NCBI RefSeq assembly: GCF_019645875.1
Contig: NZ_CP081000.1
Span: forward strand, 806,001 to 870,000
Reading direction: 5' to 3'
DNA length: 64,000 nucleotides
DNA from: Mycolicibacterium senegalense
Lineage (GTDB): Bacteria > Actinomycetota > Actinomycetes > Mycobacteriales > Mycobacteriaceae
Every line of letters begins with the position of its first letter. Positions within the stretch are counted from its first letter, which is position 1. Below the pieces are notes generated by a model that was not told the DNA's origin, made no database searches, and was given only the letters and a program-made list of their open reading frames with translations. Position numbers and translations under genes: made by a program. Of this stretch, positions 26,243-35,616 are shown piece by piece.

Positions 26243-27102
26243 CTCTTCCCGTCGGATTCGATGACGCCCTGCGCGGACCGGGCCCGGTCCTCGTAGCTCT
26301 TGCGCTTGGCCTTGTCGAACTCCAAGAACACCCGGTCCAGGCCGAGGAGCTTGTTCAGCTTGCGGCGGCCCTTGGGAGGCAGCATCTGGGCGGCCTGGGC
26401 GGTGAAGCGCAACGGCGGCGGCACCGAGACGTGCGTCTTGGGTTTGTTGAGCGTCTTGACGATGGCTGCGGCGATGTCCTCGGGCTCGACCGGCTTCATC
26501 GCGCCGGTGGCCTTGGTGCCCGAGATGAGGTCGGTGTTGGTGAACGGCGGCATGATCACCGAGACGTTGACGCCGTGCGGGGCCATCTCGTCGGCCAGGG
26601 CGGTGGACAGTCCGACGACGGCGTACTTGGCGCCGACGTAGACCACCTGGCCCGGCAGGGGGATCAGGCCCGACAGCGAGGCGATGTTGATGACGTGGCC
26701 GCTGCGGCGCTTGACCATCTCCGGCAGCGCCAGCTGGCAACCGGTGAGAACGCCGTACACGTTGACCTCCAGGGAGGACCGCACCGACTGGTCGGTTTCC
26801 TCCAGGAACGGGCCGACCGGCATCACGCCGGCGTTGTTGATCAGAACGTCGATGTGCCCGCCGCCGTCGGTGCGGGCCTTGTCCAGGAACGTGGCGAACG
26901 ATTCGCGGTCGGTGACGTCGAGCGGGTAGCCCGAGACCTGGCCGAGCTTGCTCAACTCGACGACGGCCGACTCCTGAAGTGCCACGTCACGGTCGCCGAT
27001 GACGACGCGGGCGCCGTGGGCCAGCAGGGCCTTGGCGGTGGCGTAACCGATGCCGCGGGCGGCGCCGGTGATCGCGATGGTCTTGCCCCTGATGTTGTCC
27101 AT
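26239..27102 (-). CDS. Short-chain dehydrogenase/reductase with C-terminal extension
   Basis: A 287-aa [15 protein letters not shown] (cofactor loop), [12 protein letters not shown] and [14 protein letters not shown] precede the catalytic [12 protein letters not shown]. The residue after beta-2 is Asp (IGDRDVAL), which favours NAD(H). About 60 extra residues after the core are basic ([14 protein letters not shown]). The ATG at 27102 is favoured over the GTG-type start at 27126, since it has TAAAGT about 8 nt upstream and lies just beyond a strong palindrome. It is divergent from the methyltransferase gene. The substrate is unknown. Confidence 0.88.
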   Translation of the reverse strand: MDNIRGKTIAITGAARGIGYATAKALLAHGARVVIGDRDVALQESAVVELSKLGQVSGYPLDVTDRESFATFLDKARTDGGGHIDVLINNAGVMPVGPFLEETDQSVRSSLEVNVYGVLTGCQLALPEMVKRRSGHVINIASLSGLIPLPGQVVYVGAKYAVVGLSTALADEMAPHGVNVSVIMPPFTNTDLISGTKATGAMKPVEPEDIAAAIVKTLNKPKTHVSVPPPLRFTAQAAQMLPPKGRRKLNKLLGLDRVFLEFDKAKRKSYEDRARSAQGVIESDGKS

Positions 27103-27109
27103 GGCGGCG

Positions 27110-27129
27110 AACTTTACACGTGTCAAGTT
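27110..27129. promoter_or_regulatory. 20-bp near-perfect palindromic operator between divergent genes
   Basis: AACTTTACACGTGTCAAGTT is symmetric except for one base pair (T/C at the sixth position from each end). It overlaps the likely -10 box (TAAAGT, minus strand) of the SDR gene and lies 46 bp before the methyltransferase start. Size and symmetry fit a TetR-family repressor site. No regulator gene is adjacent, so the regulator is unknown. Confidence 0.65.
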
Positions 27130-27175
27130 TTGGACGGAAGAGGGTGGCGGCGGTGGCGTAGTCTGGGCGGGCGTG

Positions 27176-28255
27176 ATGACGAACCCCGCCGATCAACAGG
27201 CATTTACCGAATCAGCAGAGGATTTCTCGGAGCGGATCACCTCGGCGATCGACAGCGCTGGGTTGACGCTTCTTTTGAGTCTCGGCCACCAGGGCGGGCT
27301 GTTCGACGCGATGGCGAAGTTCTCGTCGGCGACCAGCACCGAGATCGCCGAGGCGGCCGGCCTCGACGAACGCTATGTCCGTGAATGGCTCGGCGGGATG
27401 GCCGCGGGGCGGGTGGTGGACTACGACCCCGAGTCCTCGACGTATCGGTTGCCCGCTCACCGTGCCGTCGCGCTGACCCGCGACTCCGGCCTGAACAATC
27501 TGGCGCGCCTGGCCCAGTACGTCCCGCTGATGTGCGAAGTCGAGCAGAAGATCCTCGGCTGCTTCCGCAACGGCGGCGGTCTGAGCTACAGCGACTATCC
27601 GCGCTTCCACACCGTGATGGCGGAGCGGAGCGCCGAGGTGTTCGATGCCGCGCTGATCGATGCGGTGCTGCCGTTGGTCGACGGCCTGCCGGAGCGGCTC
27701 AAGAGCGGCCTCTACGTCGCCGACTTCGGTTGTGGCAGTGGATATGCCATCTGTCTGATGGCGCAGGCCTACCCGGACAGCCGGTTCACCGGCATCGACT
27801 TCTCCGAGGAGGCGACGGCCACCGGTGTCGCGTCCGCGGCGCAACGCGGGCTGACCAACGTCTCGTTCGTCCCTGCCGACCTGGCGGCGCTGGACCAAAC
27901 GGAGGCATACGACCTCATCACCGCATTCGACGCGATCCACGACCAGGCCCAGCCGGCCCGGGTGCTGGCGAACATCTACCGGGCACTGCGTCCGGGCGGA
28001 GTCCTGGTCATGGCCGATATCAAGGCTTCCAGCCGGCTGGAGGACAACATCGGTGTCGCGATGAGCACGTATCGCTATGCCGTGTCGCTGACGCATTGCA
28101 TGTCGGTCTCGCTCGGCCTGGGTGGTGCCGGGTTGGGCACGATGTGGGGCAGTCAGCTGGCCGTGTCGATGCTGAACGACGCCGGATTCGCCGACGTGGA
28201 CGTCGCCGAGATCGACCAGGACCCGGCGAACTACTACTACCTCGCCAGGAAATGA
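27176..28255 (+). CDS. SAM-dependent methyltransferase with winged-helix N-terminus (Rv2258c-like)
   Basis: A 359-aa protein. The first ~110 residues form a winged-helix-like domain ([27 protein letters not shown]), common in small-molecule O-methyltransferases. Residues ~170-300 are a class I SAM domain with motif [18 protein letters not shown] and the acidic residue GIDFSEE after beta-2. [18 protein letters not shown] supplies motif II. It ends with [13 protein letters not shown] residues (NYYYLARK). The ATG at 27176 follows TAGTCT (27159-27164) with 11 nt between; an adjacent GTG (27173) is also possible. The substrate is unknown. Confidence 0.83.
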   Translation: MTNPADQQAFTESAEDFSERITSAIDSAGLTLLLSLGHQGGLFDAMAKFSSATSTEIAEAAGLDERYVREWLGGMAAGRVVDYDPESSTYRLPAHRAVALTRDSGLNNLARLAQYVPLMCEVEQKILGCFRNGGGLSYSDYPRFHTVMAERSAEVFDAALIDAVLPLVDGLPERLKSGLYVADFGCGSGYAICLMAQAYPDSRFTGIDFSEEATATGVASAAQRGLTNVSFVPADLAALDQTEAYDLITAFDAIHDQAQPARVLANIYRALRPGGVLVMADIKASSRLEDNIGVAMSTYRYAVSLTHCMSVSLGLGGAGLGTMWGSQLAVSMLNDAGFADVDVAEIDQDPANYYYLARK

Positions 28256-28345
28256 CGACCGGCCCGGCAGGGTTTCGATCAGGCTGAGCCTGTGGGCATA
28301 TCCGGGCCGTGGCGGTGCGTTGAATTCGCTGTGGGTGCCGAAACG

Positions 28346-28849
28346 ATGGTTAAGTCAGCCCCCGTGAGTGGTGTGCGATTTGTGGCGGTCGGCCTGGACG
28401 ATCCGTTGGCCGCCCCGCTGCTGGACGAGCTGTCGGTCGAGTACTCGGGGCGCTACGGAGGCACACCCGAGCTGATGATGGGCTGGCTGCGGGGAAAATC
28501 CGCCGACGAGTTCGCCCCGCCGTCCGGCGGGATGTACATCGGCGTACTCGACGGCGTGCCGGTCACCGGCGGCGCATTCACCCGATTCGACGCCGATACC
28601 GCCGAACTCAAACGCATCTGGACCGACAGCCGGTACCGGAAGCGGGGATATGCCAGGGTGCTGCTCGCCCACCTCGAGAGCGAGATCGCGGCACGCGGCT
28701 ACCGCCGGGTCTATCTGACGACGGGGCACCTGCAGCCGGAGGCCGAGGCACTCTATGACGCCGCCGGCTATAGACGGCTGAATGCCCCGCTGCCGCCGGA
28801 GGGGCAGGGGACGGTGTTCCCCATCGCATTCGAGAAAGAGCTGACGTGA
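28346..28849 (+). CDS. GNAT family N-acetyltransferase
   Basis: A 167-aa GNAT. The acetyl-CoA pyrophosphate-binding motif A is visible as IWTDSRYRKRGYARVLLAHL (Q/RxxGxA form RKRGYA), followed by YLTTGHLQPEAEALYDAAGY, the usual motif B. The substrate cannot be read. The start is uncertain: ATG 28346 is listed, but GTG 28364 is possible because TTAAGT lies 8 nt before it, which would make the mRNA leaderless. The stop overlaps the next gene by 4 bp. Confidence 0.85.
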   Translation: MVKSAPVSGVRFVAVGLDDPLAAPLLDELSVEYSGRYGGTPELMMGWLRGKSADEFAPPSGGMYIGVLDGVPVTGGAFTRFDADTAELKRIWTDSRYRKRGYARVLLAHLESEIAARGYRRVYLTTGHLQPEAEALYDAAGYRRLNAPLPPEGQGTVFPIAFEKELT

Positions 28850-29949
28850 CCCACGCGGTCCCGCTCTCGATTCTCGACCTCGCGCCGATCAGCGCGGGCA
28901 GCGACGCGGTGGCCGCACTGCACAACACCGTCGACTTGGCCCGTCACGCCGAACAGTGGGGCTTCCAACGGTATTGGGTCGCCGAACATCACTTCGTCTC
29001 GGTGGCCAGCTCTTCGCCCGCGGTACTGGTTGGGCAGATCGCGGCGGCCACCGAACGGATCAGGGTCGGTACCGCGGCCGTGCAACTCGGCCACACGACT
29101 GCCGTCGCCGTGGTGGAGGCCTTCGGCACGCTGGCCGCATTCCACCCGGGCCGCATCGATCTCGGGGTGGGTCGATCGGGGCAGAAACGCGCCGAAGCGG
29201 TGCGGGACAAGCCCCGTGAGCCCAGGCTGCCGCGCCAGTGGCACGAGATCGACGGCGTGGTGATCCCGACGCCCTACGACGTCAGCGCGCTGATGCGGGA
29301 TCCCCGGCTGCGCTCGCGTATGGCGGTGTTGCAGCAACCCCAAGCGCTCACACCGGATTTCGCCGAACAAGTGGATGACATCTTGGCCATGCTGGCCGGC
29401 CGATATGAGGTGGGCACCGCCGTTCCCGGTGCGGGGGCTGCCCTGACGCCATGGGTGTTCGGCAGCAGCAAGGGTCAGAGCGCCCGCGTCGCTGCTGCGC
29501 GCGGACTGCCGTTCGTGGCCAGCTATCACATCACCCCGGCCACCGCGCTGGAGGCAATCGAGGTGTACCGCAACGGATTCACCCCGTCGGAGCACCTGTC
29601 CGAGCCCTATGTGGCGGTTTCGGCCGACGTGGTGGTGGCCGACGACGAGGCCACCGCGCGGCATCTGGCGTCCAGCTACGGGCACTGGGTTTATTCGATC
29701 CGGGCCGGCGGCGGCGCAGCGCCCTACCCGGATCCGGCCGACTGTGCGCCGTTGACACCCGAGCAGCTCGAGGTGGTCCGGGACCGTACCGCAACACAAT
29801 TCGTCGGGGACCCCGACCAGGTGGCTGCGCGGCTGGAAGCGCTGGCGCGGGTCAGCGGGGCGGACGAACTGGTCATCACCTCGGTGACACACCGTCACTC
29901 CGACCGGTTGCGCTCCCACCAGCTCATTGCCGAGCGGTGGGGCCAGTAG
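28846..29949 (+). CDS. LLM-class flavin-dependent oxidoreductase (MsnO8-like)
   Basis: A 367-aa luciferase-like protein of the TIGR03558 type. The N-terminus PLSILDLAPISAG, then AEQWGFQRYWVAEHH and FHPGRIDLGVGRS, match that group. AVQLGHTTAVAVVEAF is a loop near the flavin site. FMN rather than F420 is suggested by this subfamily, but is not certain. GTG at 28846 overlaps the GNAT stop, so the pair is co-translated. The substrate is unknown. Confidence 0.85.
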   Translation: MTHAVPLSILDLAPISAGSDAVAALHNTVDLARHAEQWGFQRYWVAEHHFVSVASSSPAVLVGQIAAATERIRVGTAAVQLGHTTAVAVVEAFGTLAAFHPGRIDLGVGRSGQKRAEAVRDKPREPRLPRQWHEIDGVVIPTPYDVSALMRDPRLRSRMAVLQQPQALTPDFAEQVDDILAMLAGRYEVGTAVPGAGAALTPWVFGSSKGQSARVAAARGLPFVASYHITPATALEAIEVYRNGFTPSEHLSEPYVAVSADVVVADDEATARHLASSYGHWVYSIRAGGGAAPYPDPADCAPLTPEQLEVVRDRTATQFVGDPDQVAARLEALARVSGADELVITSVTHRHSDRLRSHQLIAERWGQ

Positions 29950-29972
29950 CGGCTAGGCTGGCCCCGTAGCTG

Positions 29973-30296
29973 TTGTCGCCGCTGGGGGTGTATTTGCCGA
30001 GTCTGCAGGTAATCGTGGGATCGCTGCTGCTGGCAGCGGCTGCGGTGGTGTTTGCGACCGGGGTGGCTTTGCGGCTGTTCATCGGGCGGCGGGCGGAATC
30101 GGCGGAATCGCAGCGGCGGATGCACGCCTTCCGCCGGACCAAGTTTGCCCGCGTGCTGTTCGGGTCGGTGTACGACGACGAGGTCTTCGACCCCGACGAA
30201 CTCGATCAGATGGTCCTGATGCCGACGATCGTGCTGGCCTGCGGCCTGTGCCTGACCGGCTTCTTCCTACTGGGGTACCGGATCCTGCAGCACTAA
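29973..30296 (+). CDS. Small two-helix membrane protein
   Basis: A ~107-aa protein with a helix near each end (LQVIVGSLLLAAAAVVFATG and TIVLACGLCLTGFFLLG). Between them is a ~45-residue charged loop containing RRMHAFRRTKFARVLFGS and DDEVFDPDELDQ. The function is unknown. The start is uncertain: TTG 29973 is listed and GTG 29988 is possible. A -10 box TAGGCT (29954-29959) precedes both. The 3' end overlaps the convergent MBL gene by 4 bp. Confidence 0.62.
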   Translation: MSPLGVYLPSLQVIVGSLLLAAAAVVFATGVALRLFIGRRAESAESQRRMHAFRRTKFARVLFGSVYDDEVFDPDELDQMVLMPTIVLACGLCLTGFFLLGYRILQH

Positions 30297-31027
30297 GTGT
30301 GCCGGGCGGCCGCGGCGGAGGCGGCGTCGGAGATCGAGCCGCGCCACATGGGCCCGTGCCCGGGCAGCATCACCTCGGCCTCGACGGCGGCCAGCGCCTT
30401 GAGGCTGGACAGACAGCCCGCCTCGTCGTGGTTGAACAGTGCCGGCAGCAGCTGCGGTCCGCCTTCGGTGACCAGCGGATGCCCGGTGACCAGCGCGTCG
30501 CCGCTGACCAGGACGCCGTCGACGATGAAGGAGCAGTGCCCGCCGGTGTGCCCCGGGGTGGGAACCGGCACCGGCCGGCCCGGGAGATCGTCGTCGTCGG
30601 TCAGGGCCCGGGCGGTCGGGATGCCGGCGTGGTTCATCCCGCCCTTGGCGGTGATGGTGGCCGCCCACTTCAGCCAGCGGGGCTGCCAGATGTTGCGCAC
30701 CACGTCGGCCGGTGCGGCTTGCTCGAGATATTCGCGCTTGGCGTGCCCGAGTTCGGCGACATGGCAAAACACCGGTGTGCCATGGGTTTTCGCCAACCAG
30801 ATCGCGGTTCCGAAATGATCGATGTGGGCGTGGGTCAACAGCACAGCGGCGATGTCCTCGATGCCGAACCCGAGTTGTCGGACCGAGCCGAGGACATCCT
30901 CGCGCTGTCCCGGGAACCCCGCGTCGATCAGCATGAGGCGCGTTCCGTCGGTCACCAGCGTCCAGTTGACCAAGTCAGTTTGGGCGAAGTGAACGTGCTC
31001 GGTGATCGCCGTGAGGGCTGCTGCCAT
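30293..31027 (-). CDS. MBL-fold metallohydrolase (Rv0406c-like)
   Basis: A 244-aa metallo-beta-lactamase-fold hydrolase. The metal site is THAHIDHFG, with further ligands in [17 protein letters not shown] and the final PGHGPMWRG. The family includes thioesterases and lactonases, and the substrate is unknown. TAAACT lies 6 nt before the ATG at 31027. It is divergent from fgd1, as in M. tuberculosis Rv0406c/Rv0407. Confidence 0.9.
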   Translation of the reverse strand: MAAALTAITEHVHFAQTDLVNWTLVTDGTRLMLIDAGFPGQREDVLGSVRQLGFGIEDIAAVLLTHAHIDHFGTAIWLAKTHGTPVFCHVAELGHAKREYLEQAAPADVVRNIWQPRWLKWAATITAKGGMNHAGIPTARALTDDDDLPGRPVPVPTPGHTGGHCSFIVDGVLVSGDALVTGHPLVTEGGPQLLPALFNHDEAGCLSSLKALAAVEAEVMLPGHGPMWRGSISDAASAAAARHT

Positions 31028-31033
31028 GTCGCG

Positions 31034-31039
31034 AGTTTA
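31034..31039 (-). promoter_or_regulatory. Candidate -10 box for leaderless MBL gene
   Basis: TAAACT on the minus strand, exactly 6 nt before the ATG at 31027, in the 35-bp gap shared with fgd1. Confidence 0.5.
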
Positions 31040-31062
31040 AGCAGAGGAGTAGAAACGAACCC

Positions 31063-32073
31063 GTGGCTGAACTGAAACTGGGATACAAGGCATCGGCGGA
31101 GCAGTTCGCGCCCCGGGAACTCGTCGAGCTGGCGGTGCTGGCCGAGGCGGCAGGAATGGACAGCGCGACGGTCAGCGACCATTTCCAGCCGTGGCGGCAC
31201 GAGGGCGGGCATGCGCCGTTCTCGCTGGCCTGGATGACCGCGGTGGGCGAGCGCACGCAGCGGCTGGTGCTGGGCACGTCGGTGCTCACGCCGACGTTCC
31301 GGTACAACCCGGCGGTGATCGCGCAGGCTTTCGCGACGATGGCGTGTTTGTACCCGAACCGCATCTTCCTGGGTGTGGGTACCGGTGAGGCGCTCAACGA
31401 GATCGCCACCGGCTACGCCGGGGAGTGGCCGGAGTTCAAGGAGCGCTTCGCCCGGCTGCGGGAGTCGGTCAAGTTGATGCGTGAGCTGTGGCTCGGTGAC
31501 CGCGTCGATTTCGACGGCGAGTACTACCGGCTCAAAGGGGCCTCGATCTATGACGTGCCCGAGGGCGGCGTGCCGGTCTACATCGCCGCCGGCGGGCCGG
31601 TGGTGGCCAAGTACGCGGGCCGGGCCGGTGACGGGTTCATCTGCACCTCGGGCAAGGGGGAGGAGCTGTACAAGGACAAGCTCATCCCCGCGGTCAAGGA
31701 GGGGGCGGAGGTGGCCGGTCGCAACGCCGAGGACATCGACCGGATGATCGAGATCAAGATCTCCTATGATCCGGATCCCAAGCTGGCCTTGGAGAACACC
31801 CGGTTCTGGGCGCCGCTGTCGCTGACGGCCGAGCAGAAGCACTCGATCGACGACCCGATCGAGATGGAGAAGGCCGCCGATGCACTGCCCATCGAGCAGG
31901 TCGCCAAGCGCTGGATCGTCGCCTCCGATCCCGACGAGGCGGTCGAGAAGGTCGGCCAGTACGTGAAGTGGGGCCTGAACCACCTGGTGTTCCACGCCCC
32001 CGGTCACGATCAGCGTCGTTTCCTCGACCTGTTCAAGAAGGACCTCGAGCCCCGGCTGCGCAAGCTCGGCTGA
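31063..32073 (+). CDS. fgd1: F420-dependent glucose-6-phosphate dehydrogenase
   Basis: This enzyme oxidises glucose 6-phosphate and reduces coenzyme F420, the main source of F420H2 in mycobacteria and therefore of power for the F420-dependent oxidoreductases. The 336 aa carry the known active-site residues in register: His40 and Trp44 (SDHFQPW) and Glu109 ([10 protein letters not shown]). The GTG start is preceded by GAGGAG, some 14 nt upstream. It is divergent from the Rv0406c-like gene. The possible F420 user at 805 may depend on it. Confidence 0.97.
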   Translation: MAELKLGYKASAEQFAPRELVELAVLAEAAGMDSATVSDHFQPWRHEGGHAPFSLAWMTAVGERTQRLVLGTSVLTPTFRYNPAVIAQAFATMACLYPNRIFLGVGTGEALNEIATGYAGEWPEFKERFARLRESVKLMRELWLGDRVDFDGEYYRLKGASIYDVPEGGVPVYIAAGGPVVAKYAGRAGDGFICTSGKGEELYKDKLIPAVKEGAEVAGRNAEDIDRMIEIKISYDPDPKLALENTRFWAPLSLTAEQKHSIDDPIEMEKAADALPIEQVAKRWIVASDPDEAVEKVGQYVKWGLNHLVFHAPGHDQRRFLDLFKKDLEPRLRKLG

Positions 32074-32074
32074 G

Positions 32075-33037
32075 TTGATCCGAATTCTCGCGACCCTCTT
32101 CGGGGTGGTCGCGGCGGGGGCGGCCGTGGTGGGCCTGGCGGTGCGCTACGTACCGCTGGGTCGCCACGGCACAGTGCTGCTGGCGACGGCATCGCCCTAT
32201 CTGATGCTGGCGGCACCGATCGCGGTGCTGCTGCTGATGCTCGGTCGCCGATGGGTGCTGACGGCGCTGGCCGTGGTGCTGACCCTGACGGTCGCGCTGA
32301 TCCAGGTGCCGCAGTACCTCGGCCCGGAGCAGGTGACGGCACGGTCCGCGCCGGTGCGGGTGTTCACGTCGAATCTCGGCATGGGACTCGGGGATCCGGC
32401 TGCCGTGGTGGCCGCTGCCGAACGGACCGCCGACATCGTCGTCTTGCAGGAGCTCACGCCGGAAGCCGCCGACGGGGTGATCGCGGCCGGCCTGGAGAAC
32501 ACCTTCGGCCACCGCATTTTCGACCCGGAGCCGATGGCCGGTGGTCTGGGGATCTGGAGCAGATTCCCGTTGACCGACAGCGCCCACGTCCCCGGCTACT
32601 CGATGGTGATGCTGCGGACCAGGGTGCACGTGCCCGATGCCGCGGTGGCGCCGATTCTGGTCGGCGTCCATTTCGCCGCGCCGTGGCCGCAACCGATCGA
32701 GTCCTGGCGCAAGGACATGGAGAAGTTCCCCACGATGCTGCGCGAGTTGGCCGGCGAGGCCGGGCCGGGTGCGGTGATCGTCGCGGGGGACTTCAATGCC
32801 ACCCACGACATGCTGCCGTTCCGGGAACTACTGGACACCGGTTACCGCGACGCCGCGGAGCAGGCGGGTGCGGGCATGATCCGCACCTTCCCGGTCGGCG
32901 TCCGCCGCGTGCCCGCCGTCGGTATCGACCATGTCTTGTTGCGCAATGCCGATGCCACCGCGGTCCGGACCGGGCTGGTGCCGGGTGCCGATCACATGGC
33001 GCTCATCGCGGATGTCGTTGTCCCGCAAGAGTCCTGA
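32075..33037 (+). CDS. Membrane-anchored endonuclease/exonuclease/phosphatase family protein
   Basis: A 320-aa protein with two or three N-terminal membrane helices (residues ~1-85) followed by an EEP-fold domain. The metal-site residues are visible: TSNLGMG at the first strand, QELTP with the catalytic Glu, VAGDFNATHDMLPF and a final GIDHVLL with the Asp-His pair. The domain is predicted outside the membrane, so a phosphodiester substrate such as a lipid head group or extracellular nucleic acid is likely; this is inference. The start is TTG, 1 bp after the fgd1 stop. Confidence 0.83.
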   Translation: MIRILATLFGVVAAGAAVVGLAVRYVPLGRHGTVLLATASPYLMLAAPIAVLLLMLGRRWVLTALAVVLTLTVALIQVPQYLGPEQVTARSAPVRVFTSNLGMGLGDPAAVVAAAERTADIVVLQELTPEAADGVIAAGLENTFGHRIFDPEPMAGGLGIWSRFPLTDSAHVPGYSMVMLRTRVHVPDAAVAPILVGVHFAAPWPQPIESWRKDMEKFPTMLRELAGEAGPGAVIVAGDFNATHDMLPFRELLDTGYRDAAEQAGAGMIRTFPVGVRRVPAVGIDHVLLRNADATAVRTGLVPGADHMALIADVVVPQES

Positions 33038-33039
33038 CC

Positions 33040-33801
33040 TCAGGCGCTGCTCACCGAACGTTGCACCGCGCCAACCGCGCCGTGGCTGGTGGCGGTGAGC
33101 CGGACCCGGTCGGCGCGGAACAGGTCGTAGGCGTACTCGAACGGGCGGCCGGTGCGCTCACGCGTGATGCGCGTGATGGCCAGCAGCGGTCTGCGGTGGG
33201 CGATGTCGAGCCACTGCGCCTCGCGGGGGCTGGCGCTGACCACCTCGATGGTCTCGGTGGTGGCTGCCGGCGTCAAGCCGTACCGCACCCGAACCAGCTC
33301 GTACAGCGAGCCGCCGAGCGGCTGCTCCAGTAAGTCCTCCATGTGCTCGGCGGGGAAGCAGGCCAGATCCACCGACAGTGGCACACCGTCGGCGAAACGC
33401 AGCCGCCGAATGGTGAATATGTCGGCCCCGTCGGTGATTTCGAGCGCGTGAGCTTCCGCGGCGGTGGCCGGTCTGCGATCGGTGGCCAGCACCCGGGTGG
33501 AACTGGTGTGACCGCCGGTGCGCAGCCGCGCCGGGAGCCCGGTCAGCTCGGCGGCATTGCGTTCGATGACGTCGGCGCGTACGAACGTGCCGCCGTTCCG
33601 CCCGGCGCGGCGTTCCAGCACGCCGGCCTGACTCAGCGGCAGCAGCGCGCTGCGCAGCGTGGAGCGAGACACCGCGAAATCCGCCGCCATCTCCCGCTCG
33701 GTACCCAGTCGCGAACCGGCCCGCAGGGTGCCCGCGGCCAACATGGACAGGATGCGTCGACGCACGTCCTCGGCGACGGGGCCGCCAGCAGACTGGGACA
33801 T
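33040..33801 (-). CDS. GntR-family regulator, HutC subfamily
   Basis: A 253-aa regulator. The winged helix-turn-helix (residues ~10-75) includes GSRLGTEREMAADFAVSRST LRSAL in family register, with the start of the wing in RAGRNGGTFV. The C-terminal UTRA ligand domain includes IFTIRRLRFADGVPLSVDLA and ends FEYAYDLFRADRVRL, like HutC proteins. It is divergent from an APC permease and an aminotransferase, so it probably controls uptake and use of an amine or amino acid. The ATG at 33801 follows CACACT with 6 nt between; an in-frame GTG at 33819 is possible. Confidence 0.9.
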   Translation of the reverse strand: MSQSAGGPVAEDVRRRILSMLAAGTLRAGSRLGTEREMAADFAVSRSTLRSALLPLSQAGVLERRAGRNGGTFVRADVIERNAAELTGLPARLRTGGHTSSTRVLATDRRPATAAEAHALEITDGADIFTIRRLRFADGVPLSVDLACFPAEHMEDLLEQPLGGSLYELVRVRYGLTPAATTETIEVVSASPREAQWLDIAHRRPLLAITRITRERTGRPFEYAYDLFRADRVRLTATSHGAVGAVQRSVSSA

Positions 33802-34045
33802 GCCCCGAGTGTGAACCAAATCGAGCCTGCAGAGCAGACCAAAACCGACTGTTTAACCTGGCCGTTGCACCATTCCCAGGTTCGAAACATCACCGCAACA
33901 AAACGCCTGGCCTGCAATAATTTTCGAGTTGACCGACGTCCTGGGTCGGATAACAATGTGCTGCGTCGCACCACAAAGTCGTCGTCGACGTCAACCAATC
34001 AGACCAAATAGTGGTCCGAAAACCGTCCTTCAGTGAGGACCCGCA
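33802..34045. promoter_or_regulatory. Divergent control region between GntR regulator and permease genes
   Basis: This 244-bp gap is AT-rich by local standards. It contains the perfect inverted repeat GACCA-N5-TGGTC (34002-34016), 30 bp before the permease ATG. ACCAAA half-sites recur at 33815-33820, 33838-33843 and 34003-34008. Spacing and symmetry fit a HutC-type operator; the assignment to the adjacent GntR protein is inference. GTGAGGA lies before the permease start. Confidence 0.55.
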
Positions 34046-35602
34046 ATGAGCGAGATCATCGATCCGCCGGCCCAGACCGGCGCCTCTATCCAACGCCTCA
34101 AACCCAACGCCGTGGGACTGGTCGGCGTGCTGTTCATGGCGGTCGCCACCGCGGCCCCCATCACGGCCATGGTCGGCAACGTACCGATCGCGGTCGGCTT
34201 CGGCAACGGCGCCTACGCGCCCGCCGGATACTTCGTCGCCACCATCGTGCTGACCCTGTTCGCGATCGGCTATGCCGCGATGAGCAAGCACATCACCGCC
34301 ACCGGAGCGTTCTACGGGTACATCTCCCACGGACTGGGGCGCACCGTGGGCCTGGGCGCGGGATTCCTCACCGCCATGGCGTACATGGTGTTCGAGGCCT
34401 CGCTGATCGGTATCTTCTCGTTCTTCGGCAACGATCTGTTCAAGTCGTTCTTCAACATCGACGTGCCGTGGGTGATCTTCGCCGTGGTGATGCTGGCCGT
34501 CAACGCCGTGCTGACCTATTTCGACATCAATCTGGCGGCCAAGGTGCTCGGCGTCTTCCTGATCACCGAGATCGTCATGCTGGCGCTGATGGCGTTGTCG
34601 GTGGTGTTCACCGGTGGTGGCCCGCAGGGCTGGTCATTGGGATCGCTCAACCCGCTCAACGGTTTTCAGAGTCTGTCGGGTGAGGTGGCCGGTGTCGACG
34701 GCAGCATGATCACCGTCGCCGGGTCGGCCGGCGTCGGCCTGTTCTTCGCGTTCTGGTCGTGGGTGGGCTTCGAGTCCAGCGCCATGTACGGCGAGGAATC
34801 ACGAAACCCCAAGAAAATCATCCCGATTGCGGTGATCTGCTCGGTGGTCGGCATCGGCGCGTTCTACGTCATCGTCTCGTGGCTGGCGATCGTCGGCACG
34901 GGCCCGCAGAATGCAATTGCCCTGGCGCAGGATTCGGCCACCGCGGGCGATATCTTCTTCACCCCGGTCCATCAGCATCTGGGACAGTGGGCCGTCGACC
35001 TGTTCAAGATCCTGCTGATGACCGGCTCGTTCGCCTGCGGCATGGCATTCCACAACTGCGCGGCACGCTACCTGTACGCGATCGGCCGGGAGAACGTCAT
35101 CCCCGGGATGCGCAGGACCATCGGCGCCACCCATCCGGTGCACGGCTCGCCGCACATCGCCGGATTCGTGCAGACCGGTTTCGCCACCGTGGTGGTGCTG
35201 TTCTTCGACATCACCGGGCGGGACCCCTACACCGGGCTCTACGGTTTGATGGCGTTGCTGGGCACCACGGCCATCATGATCGTGCAGGCCTTGGCCGCGT
35301 TTTCGGTGATCTCCTTCTTCCACGTGCAGAAGCGCCATCCGGAGACCGCGAACTGGTTCACCACGTTCGCCGCGCCGCTGCTCGGTGGCACCGGCATGCT
35401 CTACGTCATCTACCTGCTCGCCAAGAACGCGTCGTTTGCTGCGGGTTCAGCCGCTTCGGACTGGATCTTCACATCGATCCCGTATGTTGTTGGCATCGCC
35501 GGAATCGGTGGTGTGCTGTGGGCGCTGTTCCTGAAATTCCGGGATCCGCAACGCTATTCCGATCTCGGTCGCACGGTGTTGGAGGAAGCGCACGAACGTT
35601 GA
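34046..35602 (+). CDS. APC-superfamily amino acid/amine permease
   Basis: A 518-aa permease with about twelve helices. The N-terminal helix 1 region (GVLFMAVATAAPITAMVGNV) contains the broken-helix pattern, and GFVQTGFATVVVLFFD and HVQKRHPETANWF lie later, as in the amino acid-polyamine-organocation family. The function is import of an amino acid or amine by proton or sodium symport; the substrate is unknown. GTGAGGA is about 8 nt before the ATG. It is followed after 14 bp by a class III aminotransferase, and a GntR regulator is divergent, so this is a small catabolic operon. Confidence 0.88.
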   Translation: MSEIIDPPAQTGASIQRLKPNAVGLVGVLFMAVATAAPITAMVGNVPIAVGFGNGAYAPAGYFVATIVLTLFAIGYAAMSKHITATGAFYGYISHGLGRTVGLGAGFLTAMAYMVFEASLIGIFSFFGNDLFKSFFNIDVPWVIFAVVMLAVNAVLTYFDINLAAKVLGVFLITEIVMLALMALSVVFTGGGPQGWSLGSLNPLNGFQSLSGEVAGVDGSMITVAGSAGVGLFFAFWSWVGFESSAMYGEESRNPKKIIPIAVICSVVGIGAFYVIVSWLAIVGTGPQNAIALAQDSATAGDIFFTPVHQHLGQWAVDLFKILLMTGSFACGMAFHNCAARYLYAIGRENVIPGMRRTIGATHPVHGSPHIAGFVQTGFATVVVLFFDITGRDPYTGLYGLMALLGTTAIMIVQALAAFSVISFFHVQKRHPETANWFTTFAAPLLGGTGMLYVIYLLAKNASFAAGSAASDWIFTSIPYVVGIAGIGGVLWALFLKFRDPQRYSDLGRTVLEEAHER

Positions 35603-35616
35603 TTGGGGGTGCGGGC

